From Ancylobacter aquaticus (GTDB lineage Bacteria; Pseudomonadota; Alphaproteobacteria; Rhizobiales; Xanthobacteraceae), in NCBI RefSeq assembly GCF_004339465.1, contig NZ_SMFY01000001.1, forward strand, positions 1,860,001 through 1,924,000: 64,000 bases of DNA, written 5' to 3'. Position numbers and translations under genes: made by a program. Under the pieces are notes generated by a model. It saw only the letters and a program-made list of their open reading frames with translations. It was not told the DNA's origin and made no database searches. Every line of letters starts with the position of its first letter. Within the stretch, counting starts at the first letter, position 1. Of this stretch, positions 45,449 through 55,604 are shown in pieces.

Positions 45449-47887
45449 ATGCGGCTGCTTCTGCGGTTCTTGGGATTCATGTTCGCGCTCGGCACGATCG
45501 TCTTCGTGATCGGCGGGGCGGCGGCCGGCTATTTTGCGTGGAAATTCTCGCAGGATCTGCCGGATTACAGCCAGCTGCAGAATTACGAACCGCCGGTGAT
45601 GACCCGCGTCCACGCCACCGACGGCTCGCTGCTGGCCGAATATGCCCGCGAGCGCCGGCTTTATCTGCCGATCCAGAACATCCCGCCTTTGGTGAAGGAG
45701 GCCTTCCTCGCCGCCGAGGACAAGAACTTCTATTCCCATGGCGGTATCGACCTCACCGGCATCGGCCGCGCCGCCTTTGCCTTCGTGCAGAATTACGGCT
45801 CCGGCCGCCGCCCGCAGGGCGCCTCCACCATCACCCAGCAGGTGGCCAAGAACTTCCTCCTGACCAACGAGGTCTCGATCGACCGCAAGGTGAAGGAGGC
45901 GCTGCTGGCGCTGCGCATGGAGCGCGCCTATTCCAAGGACAAGATCCTCGAACTCTATCTGAACGAGATATATCTCGGCATCGGCTCCTATGGCGTCGCC
46001 GCCGCCTCGCTGCTCTATTTCGACAAGTCCGTCTCAGAGCTGAACATTGCCGAGGCCGCCTATCTCGCCGCCCTGCCGAAGGGCCCGAACAATTACCACC
46101 CCTTCCGCCGCCACGACGCCGCCGTCGAGCGCCGCAACTGGGTGATCGACCGCATGGCCGAGAATGGCTACATCACCCAGCAGCAGGCCGACGAGGCCAA
46201 GAAGACCGACCTCGCCGTTACCGTGCGCCCGACCGGCGCGCATATCTTCTCGGCCGAATATTTCGCCGAGGAAGTGCGCCGCGAGATTTTCGAGCGCTAT
46301 GGCGAGGACAAGCTGTATGGCGGCGGCCTCTCGGTGCGGACCTCGCTGAATCCCAAGCTTCAGGCCTATGCCAAGGAAGCGCTTCTCGCCGGCCTGACCC
46401 GCTATGACGAGCAGCGTGGCTTCCGCGGCCCGGTCACGCGCATCGAGACGACGGGCGACTGGGGCGCGCGCCTCGCCGATGTCCGCACCTTTACCGATAT
46501 TCCCTGGCGGCTCGCCGTGGTGCTCGATTCGGATACCAAGGGCGCCAATATCGGCCTGCAGCCGGAGCGCGACCGTTCCGGCGTGCTCGGCACCCAGCGC
46601 GATGTCGGCATGATCACCGCCGAGGGCGCCAAATGGGCGATGCGCAACGCCAAGGGTGGCGTGGCCGGCGTGCTCAAGCCCGGTGATGTGGTCTATGTCG
46701 AGCCGGTCGATGGCAAAGCGGATCAGTGGCGCCTGCGCCAGCAGCCGCTGATCGAGGGCGCTCTGGTGGCGATGGACCCCTCGACGGGGCGCGTGCTCGC
46801 CATGGCGGGTGGCTTCTCCTTCGACGAAAGCCAGTTCAACCGCGCCACCCAGGCCCAGCGCCAGCCGGGCTCGTCGTTCAAGCCCTTCGTCTATGCGGCA
46901 GCGATCGACAATGGCTACACGCCCTCCAGCGTCGTCCTGGACGCGCCTTTCGAACTGGCCCAGCAGGGGCAGGCGACATGGCGGCCGGAAAATTATTCCG
47001 GCAAGTTCTACGGCCCGCAGACACTGCGCTTCGGCATCGAGCAGTCGCGTAACGTGATGACGGTGCGGCTGGCCAACGATCTCGGCATGCCGCTGGTCGT
47101 CGAATACGCCAAGCGCTTCGGCGTCTCCGACAATCTGCTCCCCGTGCTCTCCATGTCGCTCGGCGCCGGCGAGACCACGGCGCTGCGCATGGCCGGCGGC
47201 TATTCGATCCTCGCCAATGGCGGCAAGCGCATCAAGCCGACGTTGATCGACCGTATCCAGGACCGCTACGGCAAGACCATCTACCGCCATGACGAGCGCG
47301 AATGCCGCGGCTGCGACGCCGCCGGCTGGTCCGGCCAGAACGAGCCGGTGCTCGTCGACCGGCGCGAGCAGGTGCTCGACCCGATGACCGCCTACCAGAT
47401 CACCTCGATGCTGGAGGGCGTCGTCCAGCGCGGCACCGGCACGGCGCTGAAGGTGCTCGGCAAGCCGATCGCCGGCAAGACCGGTACGACGAACGAGGAA
47501 AAGGACGCCTGGTTCGTCGGCTACTCGCCGGAACTCGTGGTCGCCGTCTATCTCGGCTTTGACACGCCCAAGCCCATGGGCAAGGGTTCGACCGGCGGCC
47601 TGCTGGCGGCGCCGGTGGTGCGGGATTTCATGAAGCTGGCGCTGGCCGACCGGCCCGCCGTGCCCTTCCGCGTGCCGCCCGGCATCAAGCTGATCCGCAT
47701 CAACCCGAAGAGCGGGCTGCGCGCCGGCCCGGGCGAAGGGTCGATCCTGGAGGCGTTCAAGCCGGGCACCGCGCCGCCGGATAGCTATTCGATCATCGGC
47801 GCCACCGATGCGGCGGGCAATCCCATCGGCATCAATCCCGACGCCGACCGCGCGGTGGGCGCCAGCGGCACCGGCGGACTTTACTGA
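45449..47887 (+). CDS. mrcA: Penicillin-binding protein 1A (bifunctional transglycosylase/transpeptidase)
   Basis: A class A PBP of 812 residues that polymerises and cross-links peptidoglycan. An N-terminal membrane helix (about 7-30) is followed by the GT51 glycosyltransferase domain with E90 (FLAAEDKNFYSHGGID) and GASTITQQVAKN. An OB-like linker comes next, then the transpeptidase domain with the SxxK serine in RQPGSSFKPF, the SRN motif in EQSRNVMTV and the KTGTT motif in AGKTGTTNEEKDAWFVGY. GGGGG nine bases before the ATG at 45449 fixes the start. The amiC-mrcA-prfB neighbourhood is common in this bacterial order. Confidence 0.96.
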   Translation: MRLLLRFLGFMFALGTIVFVIGGAAAGYFAWKFSQDLPDYSQLQNYEPPVMTRVHATDGSLLAEYARERRLYLPIQNIPPLVKEAFLAAEDKNFYSHGGIDLTGIGRAAFAFVQNYGSGRRPQGASTITQQVAKNFLLTNEVSIDRKVKEALLALRMERAYSKDKILELYLNEIYLGIGSYGVAAASLLYFDKSVSELNIAEAAYLAALPKGPNNYHPFRRHDAAVERRNWVIDRMAENGYITQQQADEAKKTDLAVTVRPTGAHIFSAEYFAEEVRREIFERYGEDKLYGGGLSVRTSLNPKLQAYAKEALLAGLTRYDEQRGFRGPVTRIETTGDWGARLADVRTFTDIPWRLAVVLDSDTKGANIGLQPERDRSGVLGTQRDVGMITAEGAKWAMRNAKGGVAGVLKPGDVVYVEPVDGKADQWRLRQQPLIEGALVAMDPSTGRVLAMAGGFSFDESQFNRATQAQRQPGSSFKPFVYAAAIDNGYTPSSVVLDAPFELAQQGQATWRPENYSGKFYGPQTLRFGIEQSRNVMTVRLANDLGMPLVVEYAKRFGVSDNLLPVLSMSLGAGETTALRMAGGYSILANGGKRIKPTLIDRIQDRYGKTIYRHDERECRGCDAAGWSGQNEPVLVDRREQVLDPMTAYQITSMLEGVVQRGTGTALKVLGKPIAGKTGTTNEEKDAWFVGYSPELVVAVYLGFDTPKPMGKGSTGGLLAAPVVRDFMKLALADRPAVPFRVPPGIKLIRINPKSGLRAGPGEGSILEAFKPGTAPPDSYSIIGATDAAGNPIGINPDADRAVGASGTGGLY

Positions 47888-47905
47888 GCCGCGCCGGCCA
47901 CATCC

Positions 47906-48538
47906 TCAGCCATCATAGGGCCAGGCCTTGAACGCTTCCTGCGCCTCGGCGCGGGCGGCGAGGCGGGCGAGGGCCGGGAATGCCTCCGCCGGTAGCGCGT
48001 CGGGGATCATCCGGGTGGTGAAGGTCCAGGCAACAGCGAGGGTGATGTCAGCCTGCATCGGCGCCGCGCCGAAAAGCCAACCCTCCGCCACGCCGGCGTC
48101 CCCCGAGGCGATCTCCGCCTCGATCAGGCGGTAGGCCGCGCGAAGCTGTTCGTTCACCCGGTCCAGCCAGGGCTGGTGGCGCTTCTCCTCCGGGCGCAGC
48201 TGGTGCTCATAGACGATTTGCACGCTCTTCTCGCAGGCGGCGAGCGCGAGGCCGATGAGCCGCTGCGAACGGGCATGCCGGGCGGGATCGTCCGGGGCGA
48301 GCGAGCGGCCGGGGCCGGCCAGCTTCTCCGCATGCTCGAGAATAAGGGTCGAGTCCATCAGCACGACGCCGCCATCGGTGATCAGTGTCGGCGCCTTGAC
48401 CACCGGATTGATTCCCTGGAACCGCTCATAATGGCGGAACACGGAGACAGATTCGTGGGTGAAGGGCAGGCCAAGATAAGTCAGCGACACCGCGACGCGG
48501 CGCACATAGGGGGAATCGAGCATGCCGACGAGGTGCAT
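47906..48538 (-). CDS. Glutathione S-transferase family protein
   Basis: A 210-residue GST. The N-terminal thioredoxin-like domain (about 1-78) opens with HLVGMLDSPYVRRVAVSLTYLGLPFTHE, has the cis-proline segment NPVVKAPTLITDGGVVLMDSTLILEH, and carries serine at the position that activates glutathione in beta/theta-like members. The C-terminal helical domain includes WLFGAAPMQADITLAVAW, the capping-box region. AAGGA precedes the ATG at 48538. It is encoded between mrcA and prfB on the opposite strand, so it is a stand-alone gene. Its substrate is unknown. Confidence 0.92.
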   Translation of the reverse strand: MHLVGMLDSPYVRRVAVSLTYLGLPFTHESVSVFRHYERFQGINPVVKAPTLITDGGVVLMDSTLILEHAEKLAGPGRSLAPDDPARHARSQRLIGLALAACEKSVQIVYEHQLRPEEKRHQPWLDRVNEQLRAAYRLIEAEIASGDAGVAEGWLFGAAPMQADITLAVAWTFTTRMIPDALPAEAFPALARLAARAEAQEAFKAWPYDG

Positions 48539-48703
48539 CTGTTGTTCCTTGTCATAGGGTTCGCTGCATCCTAGGGCCGGCGGCGCCCCCCGCAAGCCAA
48601 TGAGCGCGGCTCGCCCGGAGCCAACCGCAGCGCGGGGCGTTTACACTGTGCGGCAACGCCTCTATTTTCCGCCGCCTTCAATGTCCTATCGAGAGTAGCC
48701 ATC

Positions 48704-49834
48704 ATGCGCGCCGAGCTCGCCGCGAGCGTCGACGAAATCCGGGAAGCCGCCCAGTTGCTGCGGCAGCACATCGATTTCGACCGTTCCAAGGCCCGACTTG
48801 CCGAGCTGAATGCGCTCGCCGAGGACCCCAATCTGTGGAACGACCCCGAGCGGGCGCAGAAGCTCATGCAGGAGCGTGGCACGCTGGAAGACGGGCTCGG
48901 TGCGCTGGAGCGCATCACCCGCGAGCTCTCCGACAATGTCGAGCTGATCGAGATGGGCGAGGCCGAGGGCGACGCCTCCATCGTCGACGAGGCCGCCACT
49001 GCGCTCACCAAGCTGAAGGCCGAGGTCGCACGCCGCCAGTTGGAAGCCCTGCTTTCGGGCGAGGCCGACGCCAATGACAGCTATCTCGAAGTCCATGCCG
49101 GGGCGGGGGGCACCGACAGCCAGGACTGGGCGCTGATGCTGCTGCGCATGTATACGCGCTGGGCCGAACGCCGTGGCTTCAAGGTGGAACTGGTGGACGA
49201 GCAGGCGGGTGAGACCGCCGGACTGAAGTCGGCTACCATCCTGGTCAAGGGCCACAATGCCTATGGCTGGATGAAGACCGAAGGCGGCGTGCATCGGCTG
49301 GTGCGTATCTCGCCCTTCGATTCCAACGCCCGGCGCCAGACCTCCTTCGCCAGCGTCGACGTCTACCCGGTCATCGACGACCGCATCGTCGTCGACATCA
49401 AGGAAAGCGACCTGCGCATCGACACCATGCGCTCGGGCGGCGCGGGCGGGCAGCACGTCAACAAGACCGAATCCGCCGTCCGCTTCACCCATCTTCCAAC
49501 CGGCATCGCCGTGGTGGCGCAGGGCGACCGCTCCCAGCACAAGAACCGCGCCACCGCTTGGGAGATGCTGCGCGCCAAGCTCTATGAGATGGAACTGAAG
49601 AAGCGCGAGGCGCAGGCTGCCGCCGACCAGGCCGCCAAGACCGATATCGGCTGGGGCCACCAGATCCGCTCTTATGTGCTGCAGCCCTATCAATTGGTGA
49701 AGGACCTGCGCACCGGCGTCACCTCGGGCACCCCGCAGGAAGTGCTTGATGGCGACCTCGACCCGTTCATGGAGGCGGCGCTGGCGCAGCGCGCCTATGG
49801 CGGCGGGCCGGCCAGCGTCGAGGATGTGGACTGA
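48704..49834 (+). CDS. prfB: Peptide chain release factor 2
   Basis: RF2 recognises UGA and UAA stop codons and triggers peptide release. The 376-residue protein carries the stop-codon-reading SPF at 203-205 (VRISPFDSN) and the catalytic GGQ at 248-250 (SGGAGGQHVNKTES). It is encoded in one uninterrupted frame starting at MRAELAASVDEIREAAQLL. The in-frame UGA and +1 programmed frameshift found near codon 26 in E. coli and many other bacteria is absent, so the usual autoregulation does not operate here. Confidence 0.96.
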   Translation: MRAELAASVDEIREAAQLLRQHIDFDRSKARLAELNALAEDPNLWNDPERAQKLMQERGTLEDGLGALERITRELSDNVELIEMGEAEGDASIVDEAATALTKLKAEVARRQLEALLSGEADANDSYLEVHAGAGGTDSQDWALMLLRMYTRWAERRGFKVELVDEQAGETAGLKSATILVKGHNAYGWMKTEGGVHRLVRISPFDSNARRQTSFASVDVYPVIDDRIVVDIKESDLRIDTMRSGGAGGQHVNKTESAVRFTHLPTGIAVVAQGDRSQHKNRATAWEMLRAKLYEMELKKREAQAAADQAAKTDIGWGHQIRSYVLQPYQLVKDLRTGVTSGTPQEVLDGDLDPFMEAALAQRAYGGGPASVEDVD

Positions 49835-49896
49835 TCTCGCCCGCGCCCCGCCGGGGGCCGGGCGCGCGCTTCCGAGCCTTACAGCGCGCCGTCGGG

Positions 49897-50364
49897 CTAG
49901 AGCGATCTGGCGGCGGCGAGGACCTCCTCGGCGTGGCCGGCAACCTTCACCTTGGGCCAGAGGCGGGCGATCTTGCCCTCGCGGTCGATCAGCACGGTGG
50001 TGCGCTCGACGCCCATATATTTGCGCCCATACATGCTCTTCTCGCCCCACACGCCATAGGCTTCCAGCATGCCGTGCGCCTCGTCGCCGGCGAGGTCGAA
50101 GGTGAGGCCCTCCTTGGTGCGGAACTTTGCCAGCGCCGTGTCGGGATCGGGCGAGACGCCAACGATGCGGGTGTCGGCCGCGTCGAAATCGGCCTTGAGC
50201 CGGTTGAAGTCGTGGGCCTCCACCGTACAGCCGGACGTGCCCGCCTTGGGGTAGAAATAGAGCACGAGCTTTTTGCCCCGGCAGGCGGCGAGCGACAGCA
50301 CCTCGCCCGAATCGGTGGTCAAAGTGAAGTCGGGTGCGGGGGCTCCCACCTCTATCTCGGTCAT
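49897..50364 (-). CDS. bcp: Thioredoxin-dependent peroxiredoxin (BCP/PrxQ type)
   Basis: A 155-residue cytosolic peroxidase that reduces H2O2 and organic peroxides using thioredoxin. The core motif YFYPKAGTSGCTVEA places the peroxidatic cysteine at C46; the family usually has KADTPGCT. There is no second cysteine five residues later, so resolution must involve another thiol. The fold is otherwise standard (VGAPAPDFTL, VGVSPD, TFDLAGDEA, RTTVLIDREG). The ATG at 50364 has GGAAGG upstream. It converges with prfB. Confidence 0.94.
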   Translation of the reverse strand: MTEIEVGAPAPDFTLTTDSGEVLSLAACRGKKLVLYFYPKAGTSGCTVEAHDFNRLKADFDAADTRIVGVSPDPDTALAKFRTKEGLTFDLAGDEAHGMLEAYGVWGEKSMYGRKYMGVERTTVLIDREGKIARLWPKVKVAGHAEEVLAAARSL

Positions 50365-50558
50365 GTGCCTTCCTTTCGGCGTGTTTGGGGGTGATCGGCT
50401 GGAGTGGCGGCGTTGCCGACAGGGGAGGCTCGCCAAGGGATGTGCAGGTCCGCCATTGTGCGGAACGATCAGCGGGATGTCAGCATGCAGGTGGATAAGG
50501 TGTCGCCGCTTGCCATGCGCGCGGGCATTATGAACAGCCTCAAGGATTCGTGCCGTAG

Positions 50559-53500
50559 ATGACAGAGCAGACGACGCACAGGTCGCCGACAGCCGGGAAG
50601 CGCCAGGTGAAGCGCCTTCGCGTCAAGCGGCTTCCGAAGGCCTGCTCGACGCCGGCCCGCCGGCGCCGCTGGCTGCGTATGTGCGCCTGGTCGGGGGGCT
50701 CCACCTTCGTCGTCGTCGCCGCCGCGATCGGTGTGGTCTACCTGCTCTTCACCGCCGGCGTACTCACCGTCGACATGGCGCGTCCCTATGTCGAGCGCAC
50801 GCTTGAGGCGAGGCTCGGCGCCGGGCGAACCGTGCAGATCGGGGCTATCGTCGCCGAGCGGGCGCCGAGCGGGGGCATCGTCCTGCACGCCGCCGACATC
50901 GCGGTGCGCGACGACGACGGCGATATCATCGCCACCGCTCCGCAGGCCGAGGTGGCGCTTCAGGACAGCTGGCTGCCCTGGCTGATGCAGCCCGAGCGGG
51001 TCGATCTGGTCGGCGTGCGGCTGAACGTGTTCATTGATGCGCAGGGCCAGCTCTCCATCTCCACCGAGGCTGACGCCGACGCCGCCAATGGCGCCAGGGT
51101 GCAGCCCAAGCTCCTTGCCACCGTACCCACGGCCGAGCCTGCTGCGCCGGCCGCAGCGACCGGTGCCCCGGCGGCGGCGGACGGCGTGCCCGGCATCGCG
51201 GCGAACGGTGGGGAGGCGGCGACACCGTTTGGCCCGCTCCGTCTCGGTAGCCTTGCCGCGCTCGCCCGCCAGTTCGACGAGGGCGGGCTCGATGGCGGCA
51301 CGCTGAGCGAAATCGGCCTCAAGGAAGGCATTGTCGTCATCCGCAACGAGGCCAGCGGGCGGGAATGGACCTTCGACGACATCGACCTGTCGCTGTCGCG
51401 CCCGGACCAGGGCGGCGTCACCTTCAACATCAAGGCCGGCGGCATGGACGGGCCGTGGTCGGCGCGTGCCACCGTCGGCGCGCTGGCGGAGGGGCGGCGT
51501 GCCCTGGAGCTGGAAGTGCGCGACCTCGCGCCTCGCGATCTGCTGATCGCCGCCGGCAAGGCCGGAGCCGACATTCTCGCCACCTCGCCGCTGTCGGTCG
51601 ACCTTGCCGCCACCATCGACCCGCGCGGCATTGTGCTGGCGAGCAGCGGGCGGCTCGCGGCCGGTGCGGGCGAACTGCAGCTCGGCTCCGATCCGGATGG
51701 GCGGATGCTGGTCGACGAGGCGGTGCTGGCCTTCACGCTCGATCCGTCGGCGCGGCGGATCAACCTCACCTCCGTCACCACCCAGGCCGGGCCCTTTGCG
51801 ATGGATCTGGCCGGCACGGTGGATATTCCCGCCGACAGCGCCGGCCTCTGGCGGCTTCAGACCCAGTCGGCGCGCGCCAGTTTCCTCGGCGGCGGCCCGC
51901 ACCAGACGCAGGTGCCGCCCTTCGTCCTCGACGATATCGCGTTCGACCTTTCCTTCGACCCCGTGGCACAGCGCGCCAACATTGATCGCGGCGTGCTCAA
52001 GGGGCCGCAGGGCGGCATCACGCTGGGCGGCGCGCTCGATCTCGGTGCGCCCGTGCCCTCGCTGTCGATGGCCGTGTCGGCCACGCCGATGACGGTGGCC
52101 TCGCTGATCCGGCTCTGGCCGGCCGTCGCCGCGCCGGCGCCGCGCAAATGGGTGTACGACCATCTGGTCTCCGGCGAGGTGACCCGCGCGGAGATTTCCT
52201 TCGACGCGCCGCTGGATTCGATCGGCAATGACGACCGCCCTCTCGCCGATGACGGGCTGAGGATCGACATCGCCGGCACCAATGGGCGCTTCATCCCGGT
52301 TCCCGGCCTCCCTCCCATCGTCGACGCCGATGTGGCGGTAAAGATCACCGGCCGCACCGCGCATGTGCAGGTGGCGAAGGCGGCGATGCAGACGCCCGGC
52401 GATCGCCGGCTGGAGATCACCGAGAGCATTTTCGACATTTCCGACACCGCCCCCGACAAGCCGGAGGCGAAGGTGCAGGTGAATGTGAGCGGCCCGGCGG
52501 CGGCCGCCATCGAGCTGGCCGGCATTCCGCCGCTGCGTGGCCCGACCTATGTGCCGATCGAGCCGCAGACGGTGTCGGGAACGATCAAGGGCACGGCGCA
52601 GATCAGCGTCAAGCTGTCCGACAACATCCAGCCCTCGGATATCGACTACGCCTTCGACGCCACCCTCAACGATTTTGGCGCGTCGAAGATGGTGCTTAAC
52701 CAGAATCTCGACGACGCGACGGTGCGTGCCTTCGTGACCCAGGCGGCGACGGTGGCGCGGGGCGAGGGCAAGTTCGGCGGGGCGCCGGCGAGCTTCGACT
52801 ACAGCCGCCCGGCCACCGGCGACATGACCTTCGCGCTCGCCGCCTCGCTGGACGACGCCGCGCGGCAGAAGCTCGGCTTCGAACTGCCCGGCATGTCCGG
52901 CACGCTGGGCGTCAAGCTGGCCGGCACGGTCGGGGCGAAGGCCAAGACGGCGGATGTCGAGCTCGACCTTACCGGCGTGAAGCTCGCCGACCTGGTGCCG
53001 GGATGGACCAAGCCCGCCGGCAAGCCGGCGCGGATGACCGCCAAAGCCGTCATCACTCCCAGCGGAACGCGCCTCGACAATCTCGTGGTGACGGGGCAGG
53101 GGGTGGACATTCGCGGCACGGTCGATCTCGATTCCAAGGCCGCCGTGGTCAGCGCCAATCTCCCGACCTTCAAGCTTTCCGATGGCGACAAGGCCAGTGT
53201 GAAGCTTGAGAACACTGGTGGCTCCTACAAGGTTACGGTGCGCGGCGAGGTCATCGAGGCGCGGGCCTTCCTCAAGCAGCTGACAGACACGCCCCCCAGC
53301 GGTCCCGGCACGCTCCGCCCGCCCGACATCGATCTCGACATCAAGGTCGGCGTCGTCGTCGGCAATAATGGCGAGGCCATGCGCGACGTGGTCCTGATCA
53401 TCTCGCGTCGCAATGGCGATCTGCGGGCGTTTTCGCTCGGCGCCCTTGTCGGCCGTGGCGGCGGCGTGACCGGCGAGCTGAAGGCACAGGGCAATGGCCG

Positions 53501-54128
53501 CCCGCAATTGAGGGTGGCGACCAGCGACGCCGGGGCACTGTTGCGCTTCATCGACCTCTACCCGAAGATCTATGGCGGCGATCTCTGGATCGACGTCGAC
53601 GCGCCGGCGGGTGATGGCCGGCCGCAGAGCGGCGTCATCAATGTCCGCGACTTCGTAATCCGTGGCGAAGCTGGCCTCGACCGGCTCATCGCGGCCGCGC
53701 CGGCGACCATGCGCGACGGGCGCCCGCAACCGGGTTCGGCCATCTCCTTCCGCAAGCTGCAGGTCAGCTTCCAGCGCTCGGCCCAGCAGATAACGCTGCG
53801 CGAGGGCGCGATCTGGGGCCCCTCGATCGGCTCGACCTTCGACGGCACGCTTGATCTCGCCAATGATCGGGTCTCGGTGCGCGGCACCTATGTCCCGGCC
53901 TATGGGCTGAACAACCTCTTCAGCCGCCTGCCCGTGCTCGGCTTCTTCCTCGGCGGCGGGCCCAATGAGGGGCTGGTCGGCGTGACCTACGAAATTGTCG
54001 GACCGGTGTCCGGCCCGACGCTGCGGGTCAACCCCATCTCGGCGGTGGCGCCGGGCTTCCTGCGCAAGATCTTCGAGTTCCGCCAGGCCCCCGACCCGAC
54101 CCCGCCGGCGGTGGTGCCGACGCGGTAG
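50559..54128 (+). CDS. Very large AsmA-like (DUF3971/YhdP-type) envelope protein
   Basis: A 1,189-residue protein with a basic cytoplasmic head (about 1-42), one membrane helix (about 45-68) and a long repetitive beta-strand periplasmic part. The DUF3971 region follows the midpoint, and the C-terminal AsmA_2-like portion includes GAIWGPSIGSTFDGTLDLANDRVSVRGTYVPAYGLNNLFSRLPVLGFFLGGGPNEGLVGVTYEIVGPVSGP. YhdP and relatives bridge the envelope and move phospholipids to the outer membrane. The ATG at 50559 has AAGGA twelve bases upstream, a loose fit. It is divergent from bcp and ends before an interspersed palindromic repeat. Confidence 0.85.
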   Translation: MTEQTTHRSPTAGKRQVKRLRVKRLPKACSTPARRRRWLRMCAWSGGSTFVVVAAAIGVVYLLFTAGVLTVDMARPYVERTLEARLGAGRTVQIGAIVAERAPSGGIVLHAADIAVRDDDGDIIATAPQAEVALQDSWLPWLMQPERVDLVGVRLNVFIDAQGQLSISTEADADAANGARVQPKLLATVPTAEPAAPAAATGAPAAADGVPGIAANGGEAATPFGPLRLGSLAALARQFDEGGLDGGTLSEIGLKEGIVVIRNEASGREWTFDDIDLSLSRPDQGGVTFNIKAGGMDGPWSARATVGALAEGRRALELEVRDLAPRDLLIAAGKAGADILATSPLSVDLAATIDPRGIVLASSGRLAAGAGELQLGSDPDGRMLVDEAVLAFTLDPSARRINLTSVTTQAGPFAMDLAGTVDIPADSAGLWRLQTQSARASFLGGGPHQTQVPPFVLDDIAFDLSFDPVAQRANIDRGVLKGPQGGITLGGALDLGAPVPSLSMAVSATPMTVASLIRLWPAVAAPAPRKWVYDHLVSGEVTRAEISFDAPLDSIGNDDRPLADDGLRIDIAGTNGRFIPVPGLPPIVDADVAVKITGRTAHVQVAKAAMQTPGDRRLEITESIFDISDTAPDKPEAKVQVNVSGPAAAAIELAGIPPLRGPTYVPIEPQTVSGTIKGTAQISVKLSDNIQPSDIDYAFDATLNDFGASKMVLNQNLDDATVRAFVTQAATVARGEGKFGGAPASFDYSRPATGDMTFALAASLDDAARQKLGFELPGMSGTLGVKLAGTVGAKAKTADVELDLTGVKLADLVPGWTKPAGKPARMTAKAVITPSGTRLDNLVVTGQGVDIRGTVDLDSKAAVVSANLPTFKLSDGDKASVKLENTGGSYKVTVRGEVIEARAFLKQLTDTPPSGPGTLRPPDIDLDIKVGVVVGNNGEAMRDVVLIISRRNGDLRAFSLGALVGRGGGVTGELKAQGNGRPQLRVATSDAGALLRFIDLYPKIYGGDLWIDVDAPAGDGRPQSGVINVRDFVIRGEAGLDRLIAAAPATMRDGRPQPGSAISFRKLQVSFQRSAQQITLREGAIWGPSIGSTFDGTLDLANDRVSVRGTYVPAYGLNNLFSRLPVLGFFLGGGPNEGLVGVTYEIVGPVSGPTLRVNPISAVAPGFLRKIFEFRQAPDPTPPAVVPTR

Positions 54129-54135
54129 GTTGTCC

Positions 54136-54236
54136 GGGGCGTCATCCCGGCCGCAGCGAAGCGAAGAGCCGGGATCGCTGCCCGCTGCTGGCGCGCGGAC
54201 CCGGATCGGCCATCGGCCGTCCGGGGCGGGGTATGG
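54136..54236. repeat. REP-like palindromic intergenic element
   Basis: Two imperfect palindromes stand side by side. The first has arms ATCCCGGC and GCCGGGAT around a 16-base spacer. The second has arms CCCGGATCGGCC and GGCCGTCCGGG with one extra base on the left. The sequences 'TCATCCCGGCCGCAGCGAAG' and 'CCCGGATCGGCC' resemble the interspersed palindromes I recall from Hyphomicrobiales intergenic regions. It fills the space between two convergent genes and may also terminate transcription. Confidence 0.6.
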
Positions 54237-54259
54237 CGGGCGCGTTCCGCCTTTACCGG

Positions 54260-55519
54260 CTAAACGGGCTTCAGCAGCACGTGCTTCTTCTTGCCGAGCG
54301 AGAGCTTGATTACGCCCTCGGGGGTGAGGTCGCGCTCGGTCAGCACGGCCTTCTCGTCGGTGACGGCGGTGTCGTTTACCTTCAACCCGCCGCCCTTGAT
54401 CTGGCGCCGCGCCTCGCCATTGGAGGCGACCAGCCCGCTTTTCTCGGCGAAGGCGGCCAGCACGCCGATCCCCGCTGCCAGCTCGGCTGCCGGCACGTCG
54501 ACGCTCGGCAGGTCGGCGGCGATGCCGCCTTCCTCGAACGTTTTGCGTGCGGTCTCAGCGGCGGCATCGGCGGCGGCGCGTCCGTGCAGAAGGGCGGTAA
54601 TCTCCGTGGCGAGGATCTTCTTCACCTCGTTGATCGCCGCGCCCTGCGCTTCCTGCGCGAGGCGGGCGATCTCGTCCATCGGCAGGGTGGTGTAGAGTTT
54701 GAGGAAGCGCTCGACATCGGCGTCCTCGGTGTTGCGCCAGTACTGCCAGAACTCATAGGGACCAAGCATGTCGGCGTTCAGCCACACCGCGCCGTTCAAC
54801 GACTTGCCCATCTTGGCGCCGGAGGCGGTGGTGAGCAGCGGCGAGGTGAGAGCGTAGAGTTGGGGCGTGCCCATGCGGTGGCCGAGGTCGATGCCGTTGA
54901 TGATGTTGCCCCACTGGTCGGAGCCGCCCATCTGCAGGCGCACGCCGTAGCGCTTCGACAGTTCGACGAAGTCATAGGCTTGCAGGATCATGTAGTTGAA
55001 TTCGAGGAAGGAGAGCGATTGCTCGCGGTCCAGCCGGGTCTTCACGCTGTCGAAGGACAGCATGCGGTTGACCGAGAAGTGCCGGCCGACATCGCGCAGG
55101 AATTCAAGATAGTTGAGATCGCGCAGCCAGTCGGCATTGTTGATCATCAGCGCGTCGATCGGGCCCTCGCCATAGGTGAGGTAGTTCGAGAACACGCGCT
55201 TGATCGAGGCGATGTTGGCCTCGATCGTGTCCACCGTCATCAACTGGCGGGCGTCGTCCTTGAAGGAAGGGTCGCCCACCATGCCGGTGCCGCCGCCCAT
55301 CAGCGAGACGGCGCGGTGGCCGGTTTTCTGCAGCCAGTGCAGCATCATGATCTGGATCAGCCCGCCCGCGTGCAGGCTCGGCGCCGTCGGGTCGAAGCCG
55401 ATATAGGCCGTGACCGTTTCCTTCGCGAAGAGGTCGTCGAGGCCCTGTTCATCGGAGATCTGATGAATGAAGCCGCGCTCGTGAAGGGTGCGGAGGAAAT
55501 CGGACTTGAACGTGCTCAT
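54260..55519 (-). CDS. tyrS: Tyrosyl-tRNA synthetase
   Basis: A 419-residue class I synthetase. The HIGH-like motif is [21 protein letters not shown], and the tyrosine-binding YIGFDPT lies just before it. [15 protein letters not shown] is the adenylate-site loop. The KMSKS-like motif is [14 protein letters not shown], which puts it in the TyrRS group with this variant. An S4-type RNA-binding domain forms the C terminus (about 355-419, [30 protein letters not shown]). The start has little ribosome-binding-site support. It is divergent from anmK across 85 bases. Confidence 0.97.
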   Translation of the reverse strand: MSTFKSDFLRTLHERGFIHQISDEQGLDDLFAKETVTAYIGFDPTAPSLHAGGLIQIMMLHWLQKTGHRAVSLMGGGTGMVGDPSFKDDARQLMTVDTIEANIASIKRVFSNYLTYGEGPIDALMINNADWLRDLNYLEFLRDVGRHFSVNRMLSFDSVKTRLDREQSLSFLEFNYMILQAYDFVELSKRYGVRLQMGGSDQWGNIINGIDLGHRMGTPQLYALTSPLLTTASGAKMGKSLNGAVWLNADMLGPYEFWQYWRNTEDADVERFLKLYTTLPMDEIARLAQEAQGAAINEVKKILATEITALLHGRAAADAAAETARKTFEEGGIAADLPSVDVPAAELAAGIGVLAAFAEKSGLVASNGEARRQIKGGGLKVNDTAVTDEKAVLTERDLTPEGVIKLSLGKKKHVLLKPV

Positions 55520-55604
55520 CTCGGGCCTGCGGGCGTCAACGCCATGTTAGGAACGGGCGGGTGATTTAACAGCTTCGCGCGGCGAAAGCACCCCGAGGGC
55601 AGTA

